Below are positions 30,101-39,481 of a DNA stretch of 64,000 nucleotides, in pieces. Made by a program: the position numbers and the translations under genes. The notes beneath the pieces are model-generated. The model worked only from the letters and a program-made list of their open reading frames with translations. It was not told where the DNA came from and did no database searches. The DNA is from Amoebophrya sp. A120 (Eukaryota > Sar > Dinophyceae > Syndiniales > Amoebophryaceae): assembly GCA_905178155.1 (NCBI GenBank), contig CAJINV010000022.1, positions 793,172-857,171 on the forward strand. The letters run 5' to 3'. How positions within the stretch are numbered: the stretch's first letter is position 1; every line of letters begins with the position of its first letter.

Positions 30101-31568
30101 CTCCGTTGGAGTGCTATCAAGTGCAAATATCCCTGGATGTCTGGAAGAGTAAAAACTTGTCATGCAGAATTTCTATGCCCCATGAGGTCTGAAATGCAGG
30201 ATCTAGCATGACAGATTCTACTGCAAGGTCTCTATCATGCCTGTCCTGCATGAGAAACTCCCTCTCATGGTGGGCAGATGCGGGCAACTTTTGGTGATCA
30301 CGCAAGACAGATTTTTGTGTGATCCACAGGACGCATCACAAGTTCCGCTCTCCCAGAGGACCCAGACGTATTTGCATTTGATAAGTGCCATCGCGTCGCC
30401 AAAGTTCTGCTGAACGCAATTCAGCCCGCGGGGATTATCCTGTGCAAAAGTATCGTACTCGTATTGCAATCATGCATTACAAATCTTTTTCTTAAGGTGA
30501 AGCAGCATTACAAATTTTATTTCTCATGCTGGAAAAATCTGTAATGCATTTCTACGAGTACGATGCCTTTGCAATGCATAGGGATACTGCGGGTGCTATC
30601 CTGTGTAAAAACGTCCCCACCACACACTTGTAATGCCAATCTGCATGCTGAAAATATTTCTCATGCGGAGCCCCATGAGAAGCATTTTCTAGTTGTGTTT
30701 CGGAATCGGTCATGCTCCAATCAGCATGACATGCTAGATCTGTGATGCTGCTTCACTACTAGCTGATGCTGAACAGGATTACACTACGAGGCCAATTGTC
30801 ATGCGCAACAGCCAAAGCAATTTGATTTGTCTAGCAGATTTCCCATGTTGATTATGGGGTGGGGACCACGGTTTTCAACATGATAGGTGCCGTTGCGGGC
30901 TTATCAGAACATCGCGGACCCCTTGGTGTTGAAATTCATCGCGAAGTGTATGGGCGGAGTCGTAGAGAACGCGCACCTAGTGCCGGAAACCTGTTGGTCA
31001 ACCTGCACTCTGGCGGACGTGTTTTTGAAAAGATACGCCAACCACGACATCGAATGGGGTGATTATCAAAAGGAAAAATCCCCTCTCCCCATATCGAAAA
31101 CGAAATTTGTGAAGCTGTATTTCAATACACAAATCGACTTGTAATGCTAGAAGGCCAAGCGCCGCAATTGTGGCCTCGTTTGCAGGCAATTTGTCATGCC
31201 GTTTCCCGCTTCCGGCTGCCTCCTGTCATGCTGAGGATGCAACGCTTTCCCACGCCAACCACAACTACAGTCCGCATCTTTATTTCCCTCCTAGCATGAC
31301 AAAGCTGATTTGTGGCCGCAAATCTGCATCACAGATTTCTGTTTTGATATGGGGAGGGGGGATTTTTCCTGACTATAGTGATGACGTTGTAATCCCGCAG
31401 ATGTTGGCGCAGCTTCGCGAGCACCTGCGCAGCTGGTCTCACGCCCGGGAAAACGAGAAAAGGTATGCATTGCAAATATGTCTGGGTCTGGAAACTTGTG
31501 ATGCTGAGTTGCGTAGCATGAGGAGGCCAAAAGTGATGGCTCAGCATGACAAGTTTTCGAGCTTCTAG
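27178..31568 (+). CDS. Secreted unknown protein, 10 introners plus an exonised one
   Basis: Exons 27178-27340, 27558-27630, 27957-28030, 28300-28334, 29386-29490, 29751-29783, 29998-30114, 30389-30435, 30586-30596, 30891-31063 and 31383-31568 sum to 1017 nt, a 338-aa product with one frame. Residues 1-20 (Phe-Phe-Trp-Ser-Cys-Ser-Phe-Ser-Val-Val-Leu-Val) form a likely signal peptide. Then come a basic/Ser stretch, a charged coiled-coil-like region (Arg-Glu-Val-Gln-Glu-Leu), a Thr/Pro linker, and a compact region with Cys residues (Ala-Lys-Cys-Met-Gly; Glu-Thr-Cys-Trp-Ser-Thr-Cys). The last ~35 codons are read from a truncated introner (31464 on). Every intron here is an introner (families H, B, A, D, A, G, A, D, C, B). 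Exon 9 is 11 nt. Function unknown; a secreted parasite protein is plausible. Confidence 0.8.
27341..27552 (+). mobile_element. Introner, family H
   Basis: Inverted ends TATGGAGAGAAAAAAGTTTG and its approximate complement closing CTTTGATA. Perfect duplication TTTCC (27336-27340 and 27553-27557). Confidence 0.85.
27631..27951 (+). mobile_element. Introner, family B
   Basis: TATCAAAAGGAAAAATCCCC...TTTCGATA. Flanks GAACA/AAACA (one mismatch). Removal with one copy restores the coiled-coil frame. Confidence 0.9.
28031..28294 (+). mobile_element. Introner, family A
   Basis: TATCAAGTGCAAAAATGTC...CATTTGATA. Perfect duplication TTCCG (28026-28030 and 28295-28299). Confidence 0.9.
28335..29380 (+). 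mobile_element. Introner, family D, enlarged to 1046 bp by an internal insertion
   Basis: Left end TATCCTGTGCAAAAGTATCG, right end CGATGCTTTTGCATTTCATA, flanked by a perfect duplication GACTG (28330-28334 and 29381-29385). Normal D copies are 145-190 bp. Here about 880 bp of purine- then pyrimidine-rich repeats (about 28480-29330) sit inside. The host frame continues across the whole unit. Confidence 0.8.
28490..29110. repeat. Polypurine/polypyrimidine inverted simple repeats
   Basis: About 28490-28740: 'agaggt', 'gaggtcaaaaagaggt' and 'gagagggtgcg' variants. About 28970-29110: complementary 'ccctctcgcgccaccctctc' variants. The halves could pair as a long imperfect hairpin. Confidence 0.75.
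29491..29745 (+). mobile_element. Introner, family A
   Basis: TATGGATTGTAAAAATGTC...CATTTGATA, nearly identical to 13990-14245. Flanks ACGTG/AAGCG are only a weak duplication, but excising element plus 5 nt keeps the frame. Confidence 0.85.
29784..29992 (+). mobile_element. Introner, family G
   Basis: Inverted ends TATGCAAGAAAAAAACTGTG and CACTTTTTTTCGTGGATA, with 'gtgtaagtgtaa' in both. Perfect duplication TGACA (29779-29783 and 29993-29997). The only G copy in the window. Confidence 0.85.
30115..30383 (+). mobile_element. Introner, family A
   Basis: TATCAAGTGCAAATATCCC...GCATTTGATA; left end of the 'ccctggatgtctggaag' subtype. Perfect duplication AGTGC (30110-30114 and 30384-30388). Confidence 0.9.
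30436..30580 (+). mobile_element. Introner, family D
   Basis: TATCCTGTGCAAAAGTATCG...CGATGCCTTTGCAATGCATA. Perfect duplication GGGAT (30431-30435 and 30581-30585). 145 bp, the shortest complete copy seen. Confidence 0.9.
30597..30885 (+). mobile_element. Introner, family C
   Basis: TATCCTGTGTAAAAACGTCCCC...TTTTCAACATGATA. Perfect duplication GGTGC (30592-30596 and 30886-30890). Only 16 bp separate it from the preceding D element. Confidence 0.9.
31064..31377 (+). mobile_element. Introner, family B
   Basis: TATCAAAAGGAAAAATCCCC...TTCCTGACTATA. Perfect duplication GTGAT (31059-31063 and 31378-31382). Confidence 0.9.
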
Positions 31569-31576
31569 GTGTTGCC
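31464..31576 (-). mobile_element. Truncated introner, family A, read as coding sequence
   Basis: Starts TATGCATTGCAAATATGTCTGG and matches the first ~110 bp of the copy at 12433, then stops near 31576 without a right end. No complementary terminus was found downstream. The upstream exon frame runs through it to TAG at 31566-31568. Confidence 0.7.
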
Positions 31577-32644
31577 TTACTGGTGTAACGGACCCCCAAA
31601 ATTACGGAGGTCGAAACTTGCAATCAAGTTGCCAAAGACTTGCGCGACCCAGCACATTCGAGGTCGTGACAGCTTCAACATGAGCTGTTCTGTGACGCAC
31701 CTTTGACACCGGCCGGCTTTGCAACTAACAACAAGACGCGAAGCTGTGGCACGGTGCAACGCTTTTCGTGCCTTGACGGGCGCAATATGATTGGGCAGAG
31801 TCGCTACGTCTTAAGCTTTCTAACGGGCGCGCTCTGAGGGAGCATTTAGTTTTATTTTCTTGCTTGGCTCAGTGAGAGGAAAAAGAGGGGCGACCTTTGT
31901 TTCACTATCTTGAAGGCTGTTTCTAAGTTCTCTACTCAACAGAGACTAAAGCGCGTCTGACATCTAGGCGCCCTACGAATTCAGGCTGAATCGTAACGAC
32001 AATGCGAAGGAGAACGATACTACGATGAAGCTCTGCCAAAATTAAGTAAACCGACCTTCTTCTTTTTTCACGAAAAACCGACCGGCAGAGCAGACGAACG
32101 CGACTGCGCGACTGGTTGCACGACAAGCGCGACGACTACGAGCGCCCGCACTTGTATCCCGCCCGGGGAGGCGGCGGCGACGCGTCTCATCGTACCGAAA
32201 ACTGACGCACAGAGTACTCGACAACCAGGAGAAGACACCATATTTATGCGAAAACCGAAGCAGCATATCTTTGCTGAATGTGGTAAGGAGAAAGACCGAT
32301 GCCCCATGTCAGTGAGCGCCGACCACTCACCGAGCAGGCGCACAAGTGGCTCCACAGGTCCACTCTCCCGACAGCACCGAGCTGGCCAAAGAGCGCGATA
32401 GGAAAAAAGCGAGGCGGCCCCGGCGGGTGTTCACGAAAAACGCCCGTCGGCCGTTTTTGCTTGTCTAGCTTCTTCCTGCTGCGTCAGTCATGATTTTATG
32501 CCGTTGCGTGCATCTCAAGCGTATATTTGCGAAAGCGTCTATGTGCGTAATTTAGCGTATATGTGCGAAATTCATTTTCATTGGCCAAGTTGCGTTTTGG
32601 TTTCGAAGTCGGCACAACGTGCGCTGCGAGGCTTCCATATTTAT
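31569..32644. other. Intergenic; one unexplained open frame
   Basis: A plus-strand frame at about 32003-32401 is open for 132 codons, with plausible composition (Arg-Leu-Ile-Val-Pro-Lys-Thr-Asp; Met-Arg-Lys-Pro-Lys-Gln-His), but it lacks an early ATG and could be an exon or chance in GC-rich DNA. Nothing else recognised. Confidence 0.3.
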
Positions 32645-34540
32645 TCACAGATCGTCATCCGAGTCGTCTTCGTCTTCAGTATCAGTGTCCTCCGTCACGT
32701 TTTCCATCTCGGTGACTTCCAACGCAGCTGCCCCCAGCTCCGCGTCGTCCCACCAGCGAGCAAACTCGCAGGTAAAACCGACATAAACCACAATGTCGTA
32801 TGGTGCCGTCTTCTTCTTTCCAAGCACGGCCCGTATGTTTTCGAACCGGCTGGTGTTGTCACGGAAGGCTTGGCGCCGCACTGCCTTGAGTAAGTCCCGG
32901 AACCGCTTGTCCCACAGCCCCAGGGTCGCAGCTCCGGTAGTGTCGTCTCCGCCGTTTGCGCAGCTGAATATGAACTGCAAAAGCATCGCAATAGTATGAA
33001 TTGCGTCACAAATTCAAATTCATCCGCCAAGTACAAAAAAGCAATTTGTCATACTCCTTCGGGTAGAAAGTTGGGCGTGTCATGCATGATTGCAATTGCT
33101 ACTAGTCGATGCTTTTGCAGTGGACACTGAAAGCTCCCCAACCGTACGCCATGTTCAACGTGCGTTTTGGTCCGCGCCCGAAAGAAACGCCGCACTCCTT
33201 CCTGTAGCCCAGGTTCTTCGGCAGCCTTTCCCCTTCGTCCAAGGCGTGCTCTATCGAGTTCTGCAGGATCAAGAAGAGCTTCATCCCTGAGAAGGGTCCG
33301 CATACTTTCGTGCAGGAAAGGAAGAACTCGTGTCTGCTGACCTGTCTGCGGCGTTTTCCGTCCGTCTTCTGCAGCTTCAATACGTTGGTCTCCATTTTCG
33401 CAAAGAGGTGGTCCTGCATATACTTGACGTACGCCGCGTCCGGGTCCTCGTCCTTTTTACCTTTCTTACCCCCGGCAGGCATGTAGAATTGTTCTTTTTT
33501 GCGGTATTTCTGCACGCATCCGGGTTCAGACAAAAGACGCTTTGCTGAATGCAGCATGCGCTCGGGGTCGATTGCGTCGCCGGCGTCGCTGTGGTGTGAC
33601 AAAATAAATACGTGAGTGAGAGTGGATGCGGGGCAAGAAGCTGAAAAAACAACCACCGAAACCGAAGGCAAACGGCATTTGTATAGTCAGAAGAAGAAAT
33701 GTGCGCAGAACAGCTGATGAGCATGATTTTCACGCATAACAACGAATAGACTGTACTAGGCTGCGGCAAATGTGAAAAGTTACTACTTACCTGCCCGCCC
33801 CGTCTGCCGCTCCACTCAGATCCTTTTCAAGATCATCCAGGAACTCGTCAGATGGGCTGCGCGCAAGAACCAGCGCTGTCCTGACGCGCGTGTTCCACTC
33901 TTCCCGCGCGGAGCTGCCCTTCGTTCCTTTTACGCAGCGGCTCACGAAGTTCATTCGTTTCGACCAGGCGGCACCTGGGGGAGTTTATTTTGGTGAATTT
34001 CCAAACGTAAAGGTAAAGCTGCAACCGGACCCATATTCTGCCCCGACCTTGCCTCACTCACAAAGCGCGAGACTGTGCCAAAGGATTTACCAGCGCTGCT
34101 TTTCCTCCTTATACTGGCCGACGCCGAGAACAGCTTCAAAAATGCAAACTCTTGGTTTGTGGTAGTGGCCCCACAAAGGAAAGCACTGCACTAATTTCGA
34201 ACGCAAGCAAACGACAAAAAAGGAGATCACCACACTCACCTTTGGCCTCTTGCTTCGCTTTTTTCCTGAGCCATGTTCGCGCGATTTGGAACTTGCACTC
34301 CATTACCCCCTTCGTTATCATCTCGGACCGGGGTGGGGGAGAACCCTTCCGCCTGTGAAAGGGGTTTGCGTACCTAATCACGGTGACAGAAACGCTCTGA
34401 TCTGCCGGGGCCGGTTTGTTTGCCACTGTCTCGCCACCAAGTTCGCGAAAAAACCGGCACATTTCTTCGAGCCAGAACAGAAAAACGATCATGAACTGGG
34501 CTCTGTCTGCGGGCGCCCAGTTTTTTCCGTTCCCCGGCAT
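32645..34540 (-). CDS. Unknown 441-aa protein, five exons, one introner
   Basis: Exons (minus strand) 34540-34240, 34150-34091, 33974-33791, 33588-33127 and 32963-32645 total 1326 nt from ATG to stop. Three introns are GT-AG with consistent phase; the fourth is the family D introner at 32969-33126. The N-terminus has an aromatic, hydrophobic stretch (Phe-Met-Ile-Val-Phe-Leu-Phe-Trp). The middle is Lys/Arg rich (Gly-Gly-Lys-Lys-Gly-Lys-Lys) and the C-terminus is strongly acidic (Thr-Glu-Asp-Glu-Asp-Asp-Ser-Asp-Asp-Asp-Leu). No family recognised. The exact total and phase agreement make the gene model likely. Confidence 0.75.
32969..33126 (-). mobile_element. Introner, family D
   Basis: Plus-strand ends TATGAACTGCAAAAGCATCG and CGATGCTTTTGCAGTGGACA. 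Perfect duplication CTGAA (32964-32968 and 33127-33131). Removal joins Gly-Ala-Phe-Ser to Cys-Ala-Asn-Gly-Gly. Confidence 0.85.
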
Positions 34541-37225
34541 CGGTAGCAGGTGGGGGGCCGCGCGCTGATTTTGAGAGAAGCCGCTGTGAACGGAGGACGT
34601 TGGTGCAACACTGCTGCGTCTACTCGCGCTAATTATTGGAAGGCGAAGGTGGTTTTATTTCTTCGCGCAGAGACAGTCGCACGCACACCCTCGGAGACGA
34701 AGGCAGGCCCATTTGGCCAGGGTTAACGGGCGAGCATGCGAAGCAACATCTTGGATGATTGGCAACGTTTTTTAATTTGGCCGCTTCTACCTTGGACGAA
34801 TGGCCTCGGTGTGATCGTTTCTTTCTATCCTTGAAGGAACTAGATCCGACTGGCGTTCAATTATGGGTCTACTGCTGGAAAAATCGCTTGCGTCCATTCT
34901 ATCTAATACTGGCCACACACACTCCCGAGCTACGTACGCGCAAAACCTGGGGAGCCAAGCAGCGATCTCTTTGCGGCCTTGCTTTCGATTTTCTTGCGTT
35001 GGTCCTCGCTTTCGTGCGTCTGCTGATGCTTGTCACGTTCATACATAGCAGCCACCTGCCTGTCCAACGCTGAACAGAGAAAACAACGGCGGCAACCTTC
35101 GCAACGAACTGGAAGGGAGAACAACCTCTGCAGCCCTCTTCTGACTTTTTAAACATTCAAATGCAACCGCGCAAGGCGCGCGCCACCAGGGCCCAGCTTA
35201 AGAGGCGCGGAAGCCGCTCCGGCGTTGCTAGGCGGGGCTCCTGGGTGCGTGCCCGCCGGGGCGGGCGGCCACCACCGCGAGCCCAGATAGGCGCCGCCCC
35301 GCCAACGGCCAGAGCAAAAAAATGTTGGCGGCGGGCGGCGCGGGGCCGCGGCGGGGGGGGCCGATAACATGCACCACCGGCCGCCTGGGGCCAGCGCCAC
35401 AACGCGCGGCCGGGCACGCCCCCTTGGCCTGTGTGCCAAACTGCTAGCGGTGCCGGGGCACAAGCCAACTGCACACGAATGACGCGCGGACGGGTGAAGC
35501 GACACACCGGAAGGGCCGGGCCGGGGTCGCGCGCGAAGGCAGGCTGCGCAACGGGCGCAGGGAGGCCGGGGAACTAGGCGGCGGCGCCACCCGCGCCGCC
35601 AGTCTGCCCCTCGCCCTGGGCTGCGCCCGTGTTCAAGAAGGGCCTTGGGGCTATTCCGGCCCCTGCGCTCGCTGCCGGAAAGCAATGTGGATGGATGCGC
35701 GGGGCGCCCCGGCGCTGCTCCGCACCAAATAAAGCGCGCTGCGGCTTTTCCGGCAAAAAAGCCGGGCCCGCGGCGCCATCGATAAAAAAACGGGGGGCGA
35801 GCCATGCTGCGCCCGCTCCTGAGCCCACCATCAAGAGCAAGCGGGCGGCCTACCCTGCGCGCCTGTCCTCTAAAATAGCCGGTGAGGCGGGGAGCAGGGC
35901 GGGCCGCTTCCTACCTTGACAGGCACACCTGCGCGCCGAATCGAAAAAAGAAAGGTCGCGACAAACTGCCACGAAAATCCAGCCGGCATCCCCCAACCTG
36001 CGGCGGGGCCCACCGAGGCTGGGCGGCGCTGGGAAGAAACGAGGGGGGGCACACGGCGGCGGGGCCCAGGCCTCTAAAATTGCATGGCGTGCGGGGGGTC
36101 GGCAGTTTGTTTGGCGAAGGAAAGGGGGGCAACATAGGCGAGCCAAGGAGGGCACGGAAACAGGAGAGCGCCGCCGGGCAAGACTGCGCGGCACACTGAG
36201 GAAAGGGTCCTGCGGGGCGCCTTTTTCTGTCCAGACCGCAGCACCGCTTCCGCTGGTTGTGGCAATTACAACGGCGCACGAAATTACGGCAGCAGGCGCT
36301 TTGAAAAGAAAAAAAGACTAGCGCGCCCGGTAAAGAAAAAAGGCGCGCCTATCTACCTTTGCCCCAAAGCTTCGTGCCGGCGCCTGGCTAGACCAAAAAT
36401 GCCGCCGGCGCCGGCTGGATCGCCTGAACTTTTCGGCAAGCCTCTTCCGCGCGCGAGCTGCGGCGCGAACTCCACATGAGCGCGGACACCGAAATAACGG
36501 GTCAGGGGAATTCCCGCGCTGGGTGCATCGAGCAACACTTTCGTCCGATGTTCGAAACAGATGATGATGAACTTCGCAAACAGCTACTTACAACATGCCA
36601 TCAGATGAAGGATCATACTTTTCACGTGCGGGCCTTAGCGTAGGAACCCTGAAGCCGGCGGCCTGCTGGGGCAGGCCTGACACACACACCAGCCACGTTT
36701 TTTTCTTTATCTTTACTTCTACCTACTACTACTTCAGCACTCTGGTGAGCTATGTATTGCTAGCCTGGACTTGCTTGCTTGCTTGCTGAAGTCCGCGACA
36801 ATGGTACGCAGCACGCCGGGCCGCGCAACGCTTTTACGCGCCGCGACCTACTCGAGGCCACGACGCAACGCTGCGGCCACAACACTGTCCACCTGCCTCG
36901 CGTCTATCTCTAACTATACTCGAAGTTGACGTTGACGAAAGCATAATACTATCGGCACCTGTCGCGCGATTTGCTCACGTGCGTCGATAGCCATGGAGCT
37001 CACTGGGGAAGGAGTTCATGCTTTGGGGCTATACATAGCGTTCTTTTTAAGGTATGCAATACTGTTTGGAGCCAACGAGAAACTTGCGACTCGGTCGGTC
37101 TTCTATTTTTTTGGTGCCATTGATTGAACTAGAACTTGAGGAAAGGAGAATAATGTAGCTAGAGACTTGGAACGAAACGAGGACGGAAAGGCGCGAACCT
37201 CCGCGACCTCGTGCGACATCCCTTT
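34541..37225. other. Intergenic with a GC-rich repeat block
   Basis: 34541-35156: no gene recognised. 35157-36530: extremely GC-rich, in texture like the blocks at 42.9-44.6 and 46.1-48.2 kb, open in several frames by composition. 36531-37225: short simple repeats such as (TTGC)4 near 36770; no coding signal. Confidence 0.5.
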
Positions 37226-38254
37226 TTACTGCTGGACACAATCGCTGTCCTTGCAGGGCTGGAGCTTCTTTTCGCTGCGCTCGGGCTCTGGTTCATCGCT
37301 GTTCTTGCCACTGCAGTTCCGCGAATACGGGCCAAAGCGGAAGGGGGCGTCGGCCAAACCCAAGCTCGCATGCTGCTTGCGCCCACGGTCGGCCAAACCC
37401 AAGCCGCGTCGGTTATTTCCACCGGGTCCAGAGCGTGGTAGACTGGGCGGACCGCTGGCACTGCTACTGCTTGTTCCGCCACCGCCAGAGGACGTTCCGG
37501 AGTTACCACCACTTGCTGGGCCGCTACCACCACCACCACCACCTCCGCCGCTGCCACTTCCCCCACCATGTCCTCCTCCTCCTCCTGGTGCTCCGGGGCC
37601 GCCGCCACCACCTCCGGCGGCGCGCTCCCGGGCGGCCTGCGCAACCAGGTTGTCGATGCTACCTGCTAAGTTTTCGACGTTGAAGAAATGCTCAACAGCA
37701 TGGCCCTGGTTCTGTTGCGGGACAAAATAACAGCACTTCTAGCGAGGTTGAAAGCAGCTTTGCGATTCGAGTGAGAAAAGGGGCCAAGATGCATGACAAA
37801 AGGAGCAAACATAGTAGGACAATACCACTCAGCTTGAACGCGCCATCCGTCAAACCCATCAGCTCCAGGTGCTGCCCTAACACAGCGCCAACCTGTAGAA
37901 TTTTCATTCTTCACGATCGTCACGATTGTCAAACGGAATCAATGCCAACAACGCATGCTGAAGAACTGACGGTAATAGAAATAGTTTCGGAAACGCGACA
38001 TATTTTCGAGAAGTTCGAAAGCGCAAAGCACGAATAATTCTAGTACGTAGTCGCGAAAAAATGGCAATAATTTCGAGAGTAGATGCGGCGCTATATTTAA
38101 CGCCAAGTGCGTAGACATAATACTTTTCTGCAAAGGGAATAAATAGTACTAAGCCGATGCTGTTGCGCTCTGCCTGGCGGCTGTTCCGCTGCAGTCTGCC
38201 AACCTGGTCCTTCAGGCGAGCCAACTGCTCCTCGGCCGAGCGCTGCTGTGGCAT
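37226..38254 (-). CDS. Unknown 218-aa protein, coiled coil plus Gly-rich tail
   Basis: Exons (minus) 38254-38150, 37892-37827 and 37711-37226 total 657 nt. The start ATG (38254) opens a charged helix (Glu-Glu-Gln-Leu-Ala-Arg-Leu-Lys). Exon 2 encodes Gln-His-Leu-Glu-Leu-Met-Gly-Leu. Exon 3 contains Ala-Val-Glu-His-Phe-Phe then a long Gly-rich stretch (runs of 5-7 Gly), and ends Asp-Cys-Val-Gln-Gln. Intron 1 is GT-AG. Intron 2 fits the frame only if it starts GGTATT and ends CAG, i.e. one base before the normal GT. No family recognised. Confidence 0.55.
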
Positions 38255-39481
38255 TTTCACTGTTCGTTCTTTAGCCTTAGTTTTTACGCCCTAGTAGAGA
38301 AAACCAGCGCCGTCAGTGTGCGCTTGATTGTTGTGCTTTCCAACCTCTCTCGCTGGCTCGCAGGGTTGGGTGGCCGTTCGAAACGCTTCTAGTGCTAGCA
38401 CCCACGTACCCAAAAACGAATCAGAAGTGGGTCTCTCGGTGGCTGACCTTTCTCAAACAAGAATAGTAACAATGTGCCGCCTGGAACGAAGAAAACAACA
38501 ACAACGTGCTGCCTGAGCCTTCGTCGAAACGCCGAACCAAAGAACACGACCACCAACGGGGCCGGGGGGCAAACACAATACCCACACACAGGCACTGCGG
38601 GCCTCTTCACTTCAAGGCGGGCGCCTGGACGAGCGCGCGAGCTCGGCTTTGACTTCAAGTAGCTGCTTTTCGTGCGTCACTCTTTAACTTCTAAACGTTT
38701 GCTTCGGTTCTTCTTCTTTTCGGGCAGCAAACAAATGCGTTTTGATTTTGCAGCGGCGTTCCTCTTTTTACAAATGAACGCCAGCTCTGGGTCCGGGGTA
38801 GTGACAGAGAGACATCGACTTTTACGCGAACCAATGGAACAAGAAGTGCCCAGCTACGATAAGTAGACGCAAACACGCTGGCTTTACTGCTTGTGCTTCA
38901 CCTGCAGGAACTTCTCTTCACTTATTAAAAGCACTGTACGGGTAAACTTCTACTTTCAACAGAACTAGAATTAAACTCTGCTGTCACTTACAAACGTCCG
39001 TGCTCGTTTCACTATGCTAAGAACCAAAGACCGGGAATTCGTGCTGAAACTAATACAAAGAACGCGCACACTGTTGGGGTGTGTCCGTAGAGGTTGAAGA
39101 CAGGTTTCGGGTTAAGATTACGTGCTAAAAAGACATACAAACTCCGCGGCGACTGCTTGCTAGTTCGAGAAGTGTAGCGCAAGAAGTGATGAGAAAGATC
39201 ATAGTCGGGAAAGCTACGTGCTCGCCCACAATCGTCCATGTTGCAGATAAAGGCACGGAGGCCCGAATTTGCACCAGCGACGAGCTTTATACCATTTTGA
39301 TTTTCTATCTAACTTTCCACGCCGCCAGCTTTGCAAGCTACTGGAAATCCAGTTTCATTTTTTGGAAGCGACGATGCTGATCCTATTGGTGGAGAAGAAG
39401 TTGAAGCGTTTCGATTTTCCTGGAGTGCTGCGGTTTGATCGCGGTAGTTACTGCGAAGACCGACTCCGTACCCAACTAGAG
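38255..39481. other. Intergenic, nothing recognised
   Basis: Mixed-composition sequence between two minus-strand genes. Only short unsupported open frames. Confidence 0.5.

Noticed and set aside
35149-36540. Long GC-rich frames on both strands (up to 218 aa)
   Set aside because: Composition alone explains them; translations are Arg/Pro/Gly/Ala rich in all frames with no consistent choice.
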